From positions 35,267 to 99,266 of the forward strand of contig NZ_JACJKW010000011.1 of NCBI RefSeq assembly GCF_016901775.1: a stretch of DNA of 64,000 nucleotides, given 5' to 3'. The stretch comes from Intestinimonas butyriciproducens (GTDB lineage: Bacteria > Bacillota > Clostridia > Oscillospirales > Butyricicoccaceae). The notes below the pieces were generated by a model that worked only from the letters and a program-made list of their open reading frames with translations, was not told the origin of the DNA and made no database searches. This document shows positions 23,994 through 33,415 of the stretch, piece by piece (within the stretch, counting starts at the first letter, position 1; each line of letters begins with the position of its first letter). The translations under genes and the position numbers were made by a program.

Positions 23994-24993
23994 TATTTTG
24001 AAAACATTTACCCATCTGCAAAGCGTGGCCCGGCCCTCGGGCTTTGAGTCCCCCTGCGCCCAGGCCATTGCAGCGCTTGCAGGGCCCTATTGTGACGAAG
24101 TGAAGATCGACACCCTGGGCAATGTGATCTGCCACAAGAAAGGGCCGGGGAAGCGCCTGATGATGGCGGCCCACATGGATGTGATCGGCCTGATCATCAC
24201 CCACATCGACAAAAAGGGCTTCCTCCGTTTCGGGGCCCTGGGCGGCTTTGTGCCCTACCGTCTCATCGGCGCCCGGATGAAGCTGGAAAACGGCATGGGC
24301 GGCAGCGTCTGGTGTGACGAAAAGGCCATGGAGGAAAAGAAGCTGGAGGAAATTTCTCTGAATGACCTGTATCTGGACATCGGCGCCGAAAGCGAAGAAA
24401 GCGCCAGAAAAATGGTGCAGGTAGGGGATGTGGCCATGTACGAAGGGGAAGTGCAGCAGCTGGGCCAGATGCTTCTGTCCCCGTATTGCGACGACCTGAT
24501 CGCCTGTGCCGCCTTGCTCTCTGCCATGAGCCAGGTGGAAAAGAGCGAAAATGACCTGTATTTCGTCTTTACCGTCCAGGAAGAAGTGGGCCTGCGGGGC
24601 GCCGCCACGGCGGCCTATGCCATCGACCCGGATTTCGGCGTGTGCATGGATGTGACCCGCACCGGAGACAACCCCTCGGAAAAGGCCAAAATGGTGGTCA
24701 AGCTGGGAGCCGGTCCCACCATCAAGATCAAGGATGTCTCCCTTCTGTGCAATCCCCAGATGATCGCCCACCTTCGTGAGGCGGCCAAAGAGGGGGATGT
24801 GCCCTATCAGGACGAAGTGCTCACCGCCGGTGGCACCGACAGCGCCGCCATCCAGAAAACCCGGGGCGGGGTGCTGTCCGGCTGCATTTCCATTCCCTGC
24901 CGGTATATCCATTCCCAGAACGAAATGGTCAGCCTGAAGGATGTGGAGCAAAGCGCCCGTCTCATGGCCCTTTGCGCCCAGCGCACACTGTAA
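23986..24993 (+). CDS. M42-family aminopeptidase, copy 3
   Basis: This 335-residue member has MAAHMDVIGLI, LSPYCDDLIACAALL, TVQEEVGLRGAA, CMDVTRTGDNPS and PCRYIHSQNEMV. The SPYCDD form of the bridging-Asp motif, shared only with copy 4, marks these two as a closer pair and probably a recent duplication. The start codon overlaps the end of copy 2 (stop at 23991-23993). A GGAGG precedes it inside the upstream gene. All catalytic positions are intact. Confidence 0.9.
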   Translation: MIDILKTFTHLQSVARPSGFESPCAQAIAALAGPYCDEVKIDTLGNVICHKKGPGKRLMMAAHMDVIGLIITHIDKKGFLRFGALGGFVPYRLIGARMKLENGMGGSVWCDEKAMEEKKLEEISLNDLYLDIGAESEESARKMVQVGDVAMYEGEVQQLGQMLLSPYCDDLIACAALLSAMSQVEKSENDLYFVFTVQEEVGLRGAATAAYAIDPDFGVCMDVTRTGDNPSEKAKMVVKLGAGPTIKIKDVSLLCNPQMIAHLREAAKEGDVPYQDEVLTAGGTDSAAIQKTRGGVLSGCISIPCRYIHSQNEMVSLKDVEQSARLMALCAQRTL

Positions 24994-25010
24994 AAGGAGG
25001 GGAGAACAAG

Positions 25011-26018
25011 ATGAATTTTGTGAAAACTTTCCGCACTCTTCTGGAAAATGCCTCCCCCTCGGGCTTTGAAGCCCATGGGGCAAAGGCCATTGCCGACCTG
25101 GCCGCCCCCTATTGCGACAAGGTGAAGATCGACGCTTTGGGCAATGTGATCTGCCGGAAGAAGGGCTCGGGCAAGCGCATCATGGTGGCCGCTCACATGG
25201 ATGTGATCGGTTTTATGGTCAGCCGCTTTGAAAAGGACGGCTTTTTGCAGGTGACCAACATCGGCGGCCATCGGGCCAGCCGTCTGTCGGGCAAGAAAGT
25301 GCGGTTTCTGAATGGCGCATCCGGCGTGCTCTTTGAGCGGAGCGATGCCGAGCTGAAAACCAAAACCGGAGACAAAGCCGCCATGACCGACCTGTTCCTG
25401 GACATCGGGGCCACTTCCGAAGAAGAAGCCCGCAAGATGGTGCGGGTAGGGGATGTGGCTGTCTTCGACTACGAAGCCAAGGAGATTGGCGACGGGCTAC
25501 TCATGTCCCCCTATTGCGACAACCTGGCCTCCTGCGCCGCCATGCTCTGCGCCATGAGCCAGGTAAAAAAGACGGAAAATGACCTGTATTTCGTCTTTAC
25601 CGTCCAGGAAGAGCAGGGGTTGAAAGGCTCCAAGACCTCGGCCCACGCCATCGAGCCCGACCTGGGTATCGCCATCGACCTGACCCACGCCGGGGACTGC
25701 CCGGGGGCCGCCGATGGGGAAGTGAAGCTGGGAGGCGGCCCTGCCATCAAGATCAAGGACGCCTCCTTGATCTGCACCCCGGAAGCGGTGGAGCATCTGC
25801 GGAAATCCGCTGAGGAAAACGGCATTTCCTATCAGGACGAAGTGCTGCTGCGGGGCGGCACCGATACCGCCTCCATTCTGGTGAGCCGGGATGGGGTGCC
25901 CTCGGGCTGCGTGAGCATCCCCGGCCGGTATATCCATTCCACTGCTGAAACCATTTCTATTAAAGACGGAGAACAGGCCGCCGCCCTTCTGGCCCGGGCC
26001 TGCGAGAGGGAGCTATGA
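25011..26018 (+). CDS. M42-family aminopeptidase, copy 4
   Basis: This 335-residue member has VAAHMDVIGFM, MSPYCDNLASCAAML, TVQEEQGLKGSK, AIDLTHAGDCPG and PGRYIHSTAETI. It is strongly similar to copy 3 from end to end, including the N-terminal FVKTFRTLLENASPSGFE. ATG 25011 is chosen because the family N-terminus begins here and AGGAGGGG lies nine bases upstream. The next gene overlaps its stop by 4 bp (ATGA), so the PLP enzyme is likely coupled to this peptidase array. Confidence 0.9.
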   Translation: MNFVKTFRTLLENASPSGFEAHGAKAIADLAAPYCDKVKIDALGNVICRKKGSGKRIMVAAHMDVIGFMVSRFEKDGFLQVTNIGGHRASRLSGKKVRFLNGASGVLFERSDAELKTKTGDKAAMTDLFLDIGATSEEEARKMVRVGDVAVFDYEAKEIGDGLLMSPYCDNLASCAAMLCAMSQVKKTENDLYFVFTVQEEQGLKGSKTSAHAIEPDLGIAIDLTHAGDCPGAADGEVKLGGGPAIKIKDASLICTPEAVEHLRKSAEENGISYQDEVLLRGGTDTASILVSRDGVPSGCVSIPGRYIHSTAETISIKDGEQAAALLARACEREL

Positions 26019-27271
26019 GCACATTTGATTTTTCACCGGCCCTTTGGGACCTCTGCCATCGGGCAGAGGCCAAGGCCCGGGGCCAGTTTGCACTTCTGGA
26101 GGAGCGGGCCAGCCGGAACACCGCCAAAATCCTGTCGGCCTTTTCGGAGCATCGGGTGAGCGACGCCTGTTTCGGCGGCACCACCGGCTATGGCTATGAC
26201 GATCTGGGCCGGGACAAGCTGGACGAGATCTATGCCCAGGTGTTCGGGGCGGAGAAGGCCCTGGTGCGCACCGGCTTTGTCAACGGCACCCACACCATTG
26301 CCGCCGCCATGTTCTCCTGCGTCAGCGCCGGGGATGTGTTTTTGTCAGTCACCGGCAGCGTCTATGACACCTTGCAGACGGTGGTAGGCCTGCGGGGCAA
26401 GGTGGGAGGCACCTTTGCCGATTACGGCATCGGCTACCGGGAAGTGCCTCTGAAAGAGGGGAAGCCCGATCTGCCCGCCATCGAGCGGGCCGCCGCCGAC
26501 CCTCAGGTAAAGGGGGTATTCATCCAGCGCAGCCGGGGCTATGCCCAGCGGCAGACCCTGTCCTGTGAGGAGATCGGGGAGATTTGCAAGGTGGTGCGGA
26601 AGGTCAACCCGGATGCCGCCATTGTGGTGGACAACTGCTATGGCGAGTTTGTGGAGGAAACCGAACCCACCCAGCACGGAGCCGATCTCACGGCCGGGTC
26701 CCTCATCAAAAACCCCGGCGGCGGCCTGGCCCCCACCGGCGGCTATATCGCAGGTAGAGCTGACCTTGTAGAGCGGGCGGCTTTCCGCCTGACGGTACCG
26801 GGCATCGGCGGCGAGTGCGGCGCCACTCTGGGGGTCAATCGTTCTCTTTATCAGGGGCTGTTCATGGCGCCCCACACCGTGTGCCAGGCGGTGAAAACGG
26901 CGGTGTTTGCCGCGGCCCTGCTGGAGGAGATGGGCTTTTCGGTGTCTCCCGGAAGCGGGGAGGAGCGCCACGACATCATCCAGACGGTGGACTTCGGCAA
27001 GCCGGAACCGCTGCTGGCCTTCTGCCGGGGCATCCAGGCGGGAGCGCCGGTGGATTCCTTCGCCACGCCGGAGCCCTGGGATATGCCGGGCTATGATTGC
27101 CCGGTGGTCATGGCGGCGGGGGCCTTTATCCAGGGTTCCTCCATCGAGCTTTCCTGTGATGCGCCCATGCGTGAGCCTTATACCGCCTTTATGCAGGGCG
27201 GTCTGACCTACGAAGCCGGACGGCTGGGGGTTATGGCCGGCGCCAAGTGCATTCTGGAAATGGAAAAATAA
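26015..27271 (+). CDS. Methionine gamma-lyase family PLP enzyme
   Basis: This 418-residue enzyme belongs to the Met_gamma_lyase family (PF06838, once called aluminium-resistance proteins). It has a fold-type I PLP core: FGGTTGYGYDDLGRDKLDEIYA at the N-terminus, the VDNCYGEFVEETEP aspartate region, and the Schiff-base lysine in AGSLIKNPGGGLAP near residue 232. It may act on C-S bonds of sulfur amino acids, but characterised members are few. Its ATG overlaps the last M42 gene, so peptides trimmed by M42 enzymes and amino-acid breakdown may be co-expressed. A terminator follows 20 bp after the stop. Confidence 0.85.
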   Translation: MSTFDFSPALWDLCHRAEAKARGQFALLEERASRNTAKILSAFSEHRVSDACFGGTTGYGYDDLGRDKLDEIYAQVFGAEKALVRTGFVNGTHTIAAAMFSCVSAGDVFLSVTGSVYDTLQTVVGLRGKVGGTFADYGIGYREVPLKEGKPDLPAIERAAADPQVKGVFIQRSRGYAQRQTLSCEEIGEICKVVRKVNPDAAIVVDNCYGEFVEETEPTQHGADLTAGSLIKNPGGGLAPTGGYIAGRADLVERAAFRLTVPGIGGECGATLGVNRSLYQGLFMAPHTVCQAVKTAVFAAALLEEMGFSVSPGSGEERHDIIQTVDFGKPEPLLAFCRGIQAGAPVDSFATPEPWDMPGYDCPVVMAAGAFIQGSSIELSCDAPMREPYTAFMQGGLTYEAGRLGVMAGAKCILEMEK

Positions 27272-27290
27272 AAAGAATCAAAAAGCATCA

Positions 27291-27316
27291 AAAAAAGCGG
27301 CTTTTGCCGCTTTTTT
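27291..27316 (+). terminator. Rho-independent terminator ending the murD-M42-lyase unit
   Basis: A stem AAAAAAGCGGC/GCCGCTTTTTT with a four-base loop lies 20 bp after the lyase stop codon. Confidence 0.88.
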
Positions 27317-27685
27317 GACGCTCCCGGCCCAGTGCCTGGGCTGTCATATTGCGCTCCCGCGCCCGGCAACAGAACCAGGCCGGCCCAATGCAGAAAGGCA
27401 AAGAAAAGCCCCCCTTGTGCAAAGGGGGGACAGCATGGCGCAGTCATGCAGGGGGGATTGCGAAGCTGATTGCATCCGAGAGGGTGTTATCTATTCCACT
27501 TTGCCAGGACTGCACTATGGCACCTTCCGGTGCTGGCTCGCCAGCGCCGGAGCACCGAGGAACAGCAGCGCATCCAGCCGGGGAGAGTATGGCCGTCCCG
27601 ACACGGGACCCGGAGCACCGAGGAACAGCAGCCCATACAGCCTGGGAGAGTTTTGGGTGCAGCGTCACGCTGCCGCTGCAAATTT
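27317..27685. repeat. Intergenic hairpin mosaic, lyase to ruvC
   Basis: Modules in order are GCCCAG-TGC-CTGGGC (near 27328), GCGCTCCCGCGC, a C6/G6 frame (near 27408-27460), GGTGCTGGC-TCGCCAGCGCC near 27530, GTCCCG-ACA-CGGGAC near 27596, and GCAGCG-TCA-CGCTGC near 27660. The GAGCACCGAGGAACAGCAGC phrase occurs twice within 60 bp. No gene is present. Confidence 0.85.
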
Positions 27686-27689
27686 GCCG

Positions 27690-27718
27690 TTGTGCTGGGC
27701 GTGAAACCGTAGTATAAT
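27690..27718 (+). promoter_or_regulatory. Probable promoter of the ruvC-ruvA-ruvB-glmM unit
   Basis: TTGTGC, a 17-bp spacer and a perfect TATAAT lie 38 bp before the ruvC start codon. The -35 box is weak. Confidence 0.55.
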
Positions 27719-27756
27719 AGATTTGTATATCTGCAAATGGAAAGGCGGCAAAGTGC

Positions 27757-28254
27757 ATGGTGATACTGGGGATCGACCCGGGGTATGCCATTGTGGGCTA
27801 TGGCGCCGTGGAAACAGGCAAAGGCCGGATGCGCGCCCTGGGCTATGGGGCCATCACCACCCCGGCCGGGGTGCCCCTGCAAAACCGGCTGCTGGAGATT
27901 TATCAGGATATGCTCACCCTGCTGGATCATTTCAAACCCGATGCGGTGAGCGTGGAGGAGCTGTTTTTCAACACCAATGTGACCACCGGCATTGCCGTGG
28001 GCCATGCCAGAGGGGTGATTCTGCTGGCAATCGCCCAGAAGGGGCTGCCCTTTTATGAGTATACCCCCGGCCAGGTGAAGCAGGCGGTGGTGGGCTATGG
28101 CAAGGCGGAAAAACGCCAGGTGATGGAGCTGACCCGGAACATCCTGGGCCTCAAGAAAATCCCCCGGCCCGATGACGCCGCCGATGCCCTGGCTCTGGCG
28201 GTGTGTCATGCCCACAGCGCCTCCTCCCGAATGTTTCAAAACAGGAGTACATAA
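27757..28254 (+). CDS. ruvC: Holliday junction resolvase RuvC
   Basis: This 165-residue endonuclease cuts four-way junctions during recombinational repair. The acidic catalytic residues are visible in order: Asp in ILGIDPGYAIVGYG, Glu in VSVEELFFNTN, and the C-terminal Asp pair in RPDDAADALALAV. The length is normal. It opens the ruvCAB set, with ruvA following 2 bp after its stop. An AAAGGCGG precedes the ATG. Confidence 0.96.
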   Translation: MVILGIDPGYAIVGYGAVETGKGRMRALGYGAITTPAGVPLQNRLLEIYQDMLTLLDHFKPDAVSVEELFFNTNVTTGIAVGHARGVILLAIAQKGLPFYEYTPGQVKQAVVGYGKAEKRQVMELTRNILGLKKIPRPDDAADALALAVCHAHSASSRMFQNRST

Positions 28255-28256
28255 GG

Positions 28257-28856
28257 ATGTTTCATCATATCAAAGGAACGGTTTTTCATGTGGACCCAAA
28301 CCGGGTGGTGCTGGACAACGGCGGGGTGGGGTATAGCATCAACACCTCCTTTTTCTCGGCTTCGGCGGTGAAGAAGGGGGAAGAAGCCCTGTTTTACACC
28401 TATCTCCATGTGCGGGAGGACGCCATGGAGCTCTATGGCTTTGCCACCGAGGAGGAGCTTTCCTGCTATAAGATGCTCACTTCCATCTCCGGGGTGGGGC
28501 CCAAGGCGGCCTTGGCTATTTTGTCGGTGGTCACCCCGGAAAAACTGGCCCTGTGCGTCATTTCCGAGGACGAAAAGGCCCTGACCAAAGCCCCCGGCGT
28601 GGGGAAGAAGCTGGCCCAGCGGATCATCCTGGAGCTGAAGGACAAACTGGCCAAAAGCCAGCTGTCGGTCTCTGGAGGTGCCGGAGTGGAACTGCCCCAG
28701 CCGGAAGTCAATATGGGCTCTGCCGGGGAAGCTCTGGCCGCCCTGACGGTGCTGGGCTATGGCCGGGCCGAAGCCGCCGAGGCCCTCAAAGGCCTGGACG
28801 AAAGCCTGCCGGTGGAGGAGCTGGTGCGCCAGTGCCTGAAAAAGCTCATGCGGTAA
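28257..28856 (+). CDS. ruvA: Holliday junction DNA helicase subunit RuvA
   Basis: This 199-residue junction-binding subunit loads RuvB and holds the square-planar junction. Domain I (OB fold) begins MFHHIKGTVFHVDPNRVVLDNGGVGY. Domain II has the helix-hairpin-helix motifs TSISGVGPKAALAILS and TKAPGVGKKLAQRIILELK. Domain III, which contacts RuvB, is the C-terminal AGEALAALTVLGYGRAEAAEAL. The start at 28257 follows AGGAG and aligns with the family N-terminus. Confidence 0.96.
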   Translation: MFHHIKGTVFHVDPNRVVLDNGGVGYSINTSFFSASAVKKGEEALFYTYLHVREDAMELYGFATEEELSCYKMLTSISGVGPKAALAILSVVTPEKLALCVISEDEKALTKAPGVGKKLAQRIILELKDKLAKSQLSVSGGAGVELPQPEVNMGSAGEALAALTVLGYGRAEAAEALKGLDESLPVEELVRQCLKKLMR

Positions 28857-28868
28857 TGGGGGATCACA

Positions 28869-29909
28869 GTGGCAATCGAATTTGAAAAGGATCTGGAAGA
28901 AGAACGGATCGTCACCAGCAGCTTGACAAAGGAGGACGAAGGGGAAAACTCCCTGCGCCCCCGGAAGCTCACAGAATACATCGGCCAGAGCAAGGCCAAG
29001 GACAATCTGTCGGTGTTCATCGAAGCCGCCCGGCAGCGGGGGGAACCTTTGGACCATGTGCTGCTCTATGGCCCGCCGGGCCTCGGCAAAACCACCCTGG
29101 CCGGCATCATTGCAAACGAAATGGGGGTCAATATCCGCATCACCTCGGGCCCGGCCATCGAAAAGGCGGGGGACCTGGCGGCCCTTTTGACCAACCTGAA
29201 TGAAAACGATGTGCTTTTTATCGATGAAATCCATCGCCTGAACCGCAGCGTGGAAGAGGTGCTCTATCCCGCCATGGAGGACTATGCCCTGGATATCATC
29301 ATCGGCAAAGGCCCGGCGGCCCGGTCCATCCGGCTGGATCTGCCCAAGTTCACCCTCATCGGGGCCACCACCCGGGCAGGACAGCTGACCTCGCCCTTGC
29401 GGGACCGGTTCGGAGTGATGCTCCGGCTGGAAATGTACTCCGCCGGGGAACTGCAGAAGATCGTCACCCGCAGCGCCGGAATATTGGGCATCGACATCGA
29501 GCCGGAAGGAGCTTTGGAAGTGGCCATGCGCAGCCGGGGCACCCCCCGTATTGCAAACCGGATTTTAAAGCGGGTGCGGGACTTTGCCCAGGTGAAGGGG
29601 GGCGGCGCCATCACACGGGAGATGGCCGACCTGGCCCTCAGCGCCCTGGAGATCGACAAGCTGGGGCTGGACATGACCGACCGGCGGATGCTGGAAAGCA
29701 TCATCTATAATTTCCGGGGCGGCCCGGTGGGTCTGGAGACCCTGGCGGCCACCATCGGGGAAGAGGCCGTGACATTGGAAGATGTGCAGGAGCCCTATCT
29801 CATGCAGATCGGCTTCCTCACCCGCACGCCCCGGGGGCGCTGCGTCACCAAAAAAGCTTACGATCATTTGAATATTCCCTTTCTCGGCCAGCAGGAGCTG
29901 ACGCTGTAA
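28869..29909 (+). CDS. ruvB: Holliday junction branch migration ATPase RuvB
   Basis: This 346-residue AAA+ motor drives branch migration together with RuvA. It has Walker [15 protein letters not shown], Walker [17 protein letters not shown], sensor 1 [11 protein letters not shown], the arginine finger in [13 protein letters not shown] and a C-terminal winged helix ([20 protein letters not shown]). It starts at GTG 28869, with GGGGG upstream, 12 bp after ruvA. glmM follows after 25 bp. Confidence 0.97.
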   Translation: MAIEFEKDLEEERIVTSSLTKEDEGENSLRPRKLTEYIGQSKAKDNLSVFIEAARQRGEPLDHVLLYGPPGLGKTTLAGIIANEMGVNIRITSGPAIEKAGDLAALLTNLNENDVLFIDEIHRLNRSVEEVLYPAMEDYALDIIIGKGPAARSIRLDLPKFTLIGATTRAGQLTSPLRDRFGVMLRLEMYSAGELQKIVTRSAGILGIDIEPEGALEVAMRSRGTPRIANRILKRVRDFAQVKGGGAITREMADLALSALEIDKLGLDMTDRRMLESIIYNFRGGPVGLETLAATIGEEAVTLEDVQEPYLMQIGFLTRTPRGRCVTKKAYDHLNIPFLGQQELTL

Positions 29910-29934
29910 AGGGGCAAAAAGGGGTAAAAGGAAA

Positions 29935-31281
29935 ATGGGTAAATATTTTGGAACAGACGGCATCCGTGGGGTGGCCAATGAGGAACTGACCTGCACTCTG
30001 GCCTTTAAGGCCGGGTTTGCCGCCGCCAGTGTGCTGACAAAGGAGCTTTCCCACAAGGCCAAAATCTATATCGGCCGGGACACCCGGATCTCCGGGGACG
30101 CCCTGGAATGTGCTCTGGCCGCAGGCATCTGCTGTGCCGGAGCCGACGCTGTGCTGCTGGGAGTCATCCCCACGCCGGCCGTGGCCTACCTCACCGTGGA
30201 GCACAAGGCCGATGCAGGCATCGTCATTTCGGCGTCCCACAATCCCTTTGAGCATAACGGCATCAAGATCTTCGGCGCAAACGGCTGCAAGCTGTCTGAT
30301 GAGCTGGAAGCGGCGGTGGAAGAGCTGATCGACGATCCTTCCGGGGCATCTCCTGTCACCGGGGGCAAGATCGGCCGGGTACTGCCCATGGCCCACGCCG
30401 CCTGCGATGAATATGTGGCCCATGTGGCCGAAGCCGCCGGGAGCCTCAAGGGTCTGCGCATCGCCGTGGACTGCGCCAACGGCGCCGCCTCCCGCACCGC
30501 CCCCAACCTGTTCCAGCGGCTGGAGTGCGAAACCGATCTGATTTTCTGCCAGCCTGACGGCATCAACATCAACACCGGCTGCGGCTCCACCCACATGGAA
30601 GCTCTGTGCAAAAAGGTGCGGGAAGGGTCTTACCACCTGGGTGTGGCCTTTGACGGCGACGCCGACCGCTGCCTGCTGGTGGACGAAAAGGGCGAAGTCA
30701 TCGACGGCGACCAGATCATGGGCGTGCTGGCCGCGGCGCTGAAAAAGCAGAACAAGCTGAAAGGCGGCGTTGTGGCCACAATTATGTCCAACCTGGGGCT
30801 GAAAAACTTCCTCAAGGATAAGGGCATTCCCATGGCCGCCACCAAGGTGGGGGACCGGTTCGTGCTGGAACAGATGCAGAAGGACGGCTGGAACCTGGGC
30901 GGCGAGCAGTCGGGCCATGTGATTCTCACCGACCACGCCACCACCGGCGACGGCGAGCTGACCGCCGTCACCTTCCTTCGGGTGCTGAAGGAAAGCGGCA
31001 AGAAGGCTTCTGTTTTGGCCGGTGAGATCGCCCATTACCCCCAGAAGATGATCAATGTGCCGGTGCCCAACGACAAAAAGAAAACGGTGGCCGACCAGCC
31101 GGAAGTGCAGGCCATCAGCCGGGAGATCGGGGAGGTCTTTGGGGAAAATGGCCGCATCCTCATCCGGCCTTCGGGCACCGAGGCCCTGGTGCGGGTGATG
31201 GTGGAAGGCCAGGATGAAAAACTGGTAAATGAAATGGCCCAGAAGGCCGCCAAGGTCATCGAGGACCTGTATTCCAAATAA
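29935..31281 (+). CDS. glmM: Phosphoglucosamine mutase GlmM
   Basis: This 448-residue mutase converts glucosamine-6-phosphate to glucosamine-1-phosphate for UDP-GlcNAc synthesis. It has FGTDGIRGVANEEL at the N-terminus, the phosphoserine loop VISASHNPFEHNGIK, the Mg-binding GVAFDGDADRCLLVD, the sugar loop GEQSGHVIL and the phosphate-binding RPSGTEALVRVM. All key positions are intact. It lies downstream of ruvB in the same direction, and glmS follows after the ribozyme leader, so the two successive steps of amino-sugar synthesis are neighbours. Confidence 0.97.
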   Translation: MGKYFGTDGIRGVANEELTCTLAFKAGFAAASVLTKELSHKAKIYIGRDTRISGDALECALAAGICCAGADAVLLGVIPTPAVAYLTVEHKADAGIVISASHNPFEHNGIKIFGANGCKLSDELEAAVEELIDDPSGASPVTGGKIGRVLPMAHAACDEYVAHVAEAAGSLKGLRIAVDCANGAASRTAPNLFQRLECETDLIFCQPDGININTGCGSTHMEALCKKVREGSYHLGVAFDGDADRCLLVDEKGEVIDGDQIMGVLAAALKKQNKLKGGVVATIMSNLGLKNFLKDKGIPMAATKVGDRFVLEQMQKDGWNLGGEQSGHVILTDHATTGDGELTAVTFLRVLKESGKKASVLAGEIAHYPQKMINVPVPNDKKKTVADQPEVQAISREIGEVFGENGRILIRPSGTEALVRVMVEGQDEKLVNEMAQKAAKVIEDLYSK

Positions 31282-31409
31282 AAAAGCCTGTTTTTTCAAG
31301 GGCAGGCAAGGGATCAACCTTTACCCCTCTTTATCCCCGGGAAACCGGGGATGGAGAGGGCAAAGGCCGAAAAATGGAAAGGTGGTGAGGCCGCGCAAGA
31401 GCAGAAACA

Positions 31410-31555
31410 AAGAAACAAGCGCCGGGACTGCCTGCGGGCAGTTGACGAGGTGGGGGAGGATCGAACCATTCGGCGGATGCCCCCTGCGCATTGACGCCTG
31501 GCCATAAAGCGGAGGAGAGAAAAAGGGCGGGTGACCGCCGTGACAACATCCCCGC
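31410..31555 (+). ncRNA. glmS ribozyme (GlcN6P-sensing self-cleaving leader)
   Basis: The region carries the conserved glmS ribozyme pieces in order: AGCGCCGGGACTG with the cleavage site expected 5' of G31419, GTTGACGAGGTGGGG, ATCGA, TTCGGCGGATGCC, the AAAGCGGAGGAGAGAAAAAGG loop region and GGGTGACCGCC followed by GACAACA. In this class glucosamine-6-phosphate acts as coenzyme for self-cleavage of the glmS mRNA, and the cut message is degraded, giving negative feedback. It lies between glmM and the glmS start, as expected. Ends are approximate. Confidence 0.95.
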
Positions 31556-31588
31556 AGGCGTTCATTTTAATTTGGAGGAAAAATTCTT

Positions 31589-33415
31589 ATGTGCGGAATC
31601 GTAGGATATGTGGGCCGGGAAGAGGCCGTGCCCGTTTTGCTGCAAGGATTGTATAAACTGGAATACCGTGGGTATGACTCTGCCGGTGTGGCGGTGCTGC
31701 GCCCCGAAGGGCTGAAGGTGGTCAAAACCAAGGGCCGCATCAAGAACCTGGAGGACAAGGTGCAGCAGGTAGGGGGCATGGAAGCCACCTGCGGCATTGG
31801 TCACACCCGGTGGGCCACCCATGGTGAGCCTTCCGATGTGAATGCCCATCCCCACATCAGCCGCAATGGACGGATCGCCATCGTCCACAACGGCATCATC
31901 GAAAACTACCTGGAACTGCGGGAAATGCTCACCAAAGAGGGCTATGAGATGCAGTCCCAGACCGATACCGAAGTGGTGGCCCACCTGTTTGAGCACCATT
32001 TCAAAGGGGATATGATGCAGGCCCTGATGGACACCGTGAAGGATCTGCGGGGCAGCTATGCTCTGGGCATCCTCTCCGCCGATGACCCCGGCGAGATCTA
32101 CTGCACCAAGCGGGACAACCCGCTGATCATCGGCGTGGGCGAAGGGGAGAACCTGATCGCCTCCGACATCCCTGCCATCATTCAGAAAACCAAGCATTAT
32201 ATCGTGCTGGAAGACAACCAGATCGCCCGCATTACTCCCGATCAGGTGGAGGTGTTCAACGCCTTCGGCCAGAAGCTGGAGCCTGAAGTGCAGACGGTGA
32301 ACTGGGATATTTCCTCGGCGGAAAAGGGCGGCTATGAGCACTTTATGATCAAGGAGATCATGGAGCAGCCCAAGGCCCTGCGGGATACCATCTCTCCCCG
32401 GATCGAGGGCGACCTGCCCCGGCTGGAGGAATGCGGTCTCACCGATGAGCTGTTCCACGATCTGCGGAACATCCACATTGTAGCCTGCGGCTCGGCTCTC
32501 CATGCCGGCCTGGTGGGAAGAGAGGTCATTGAGCGATTTGCCCGTGTGCCGGTTTCGGCATCGGTGGCTTCGGAGTTCCGGTACCGCAACCCCATCATCG
32601 GCAAAGAGGATCTGTGCATCGTCATCAGCCAGTCCGGCGAGACGGCGGACACCCTGGCCGCCATGCGTGAGGCCAAAAAGCGGGGCGCCCGCACTATTGC
32701 CATCGTCAATGTGGTGTCCTCTTCGGCAGCCCGGGAAGCCGACAGCGTGCTGTACACCTGGGCCGGCCCGGAGATCGCCGTTGCCACCACCAAGGCCTAT
32801 TCCGCCCAGCTGGCCGCGCTGTATCTGGTGGCCATCAAGGCCGGCCTGGCCCGGGGTACCCTCACCGAGGAAGAGGGCAAGGAGTATTGCCGGAAAATCA
32901 ATGAGCTGCCTGAGCTGATCACCGAAGCTCTGCGCACCCGGCCCCAGATCCAGTATCTGGCCTCTCTGTACAGCAACCGGCAGAGCGTCTTTTTCATCGG
33001 CCGTGGGGTGGACTATGCCGCCGCCCAGGAGGCATCCCTGAAGCTGAAGGAGATTTCCTACATCCACAGCGAGGCCTATGCCGCCGGTGAGCTGAAGCAC
33101 GGCACCATTTCCCTCATCGAGGACGGCACCCTGGTGGTGGCCATGGCCAACGACAAGGCGCTGTATGAAAAGACTCTGTCCAATGTGAAGTCGGTGAAGG
33201 CCCGTGGCGCCAGCGTGATCATGGTGACCAACGAGGAAGTGGAGCCCGATCCGGAGATCTGCGACTTTGTGGTGAAGATCCCCGATTGCGACCCGGCTCT
33301 GTCGGCGTCCCTGTCCATCATCCCCATGCAGCTGTTCTCCTATTATATGGGCGTGTACCGGGGCTGCGACATCGACAAACCCCGTAACCTGGCCAAATCT
33401 GTCACCGTCGAATAG
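31589..33415 (+). CDS. glmS: Glutamine--fructose-6-phosphate aminotransferase GlmS
   Basis: This 608-residue isomerising enzyme makes glucosamine-6-phosphate from fructose-6-phosphate and glutamine. Cys2 (MCGIVGYVG) is the N-terminal glutaminase nucleophile; GHTRWATHG and HNGIIENY follow. Two SIS sugar-isomerase domains come next (ACGSALHAGLVGREVIE, ISQSGETADTLAAM; FIGRGVDYAAAQEASLKLKE), ending with DKPRNLAKSVTVE. A GGAGG lies nine bases before the ATG. Expression should fall when GlcN6P is high through the upstream ribozyme. The G of the TAG stop is the first base of a 15-bp palindrome. Confidence 0.98.
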   Translation: MCGIVGYVGREEAVPVLLQGLYKLEYRGYDSAGVAVLRPEGLKVVKTKGRIKNLEDKVQQVGGMEATCGIGHTRWATHGEPSDVNAHPHISRNGRIAIVHNGIIENYLELREMLTKEGYEMQSQTDTEVVAHLFEHHFKGDMMQALMDTVKDLRGSYALGILSADDPGEIYCTKRDNPLIIGVGEGENLIASDIPAIIQKTKHYIVLEDNQIARITPDQVEVFNAFGQKLEPEVQTVNWDISSAEKGGYEHFMIKEIMEQPKALRDTISPRIEGDLPRLEECGLTDELFHDLRNIHIVACGSALHAGLVGREVIERFARVPVSASVASEFRYRNPIIGKEDLCIVISQSGETADTLAAMREAKKRGARTIAIVNVVSSSAAREADSVLYTWAGPEIAVATTKAYSAQLAALYLVAIKAGLARGTLTEEEGKEYCRKINELPELITEALRTRPQIQYLASLYSNRQSVFFIGRGVDYAAAQEASLKLKEISYIHSEAYAAGELKHGTISLIEDGTLVVAMANDKALYEKTLSNVKSVKARGASVIMVTNEEVEPDPEICDFVVKIPDCDPALSASLSIIPMQLFSYYMGVYRGCDIDKPRNLAKSVTVE

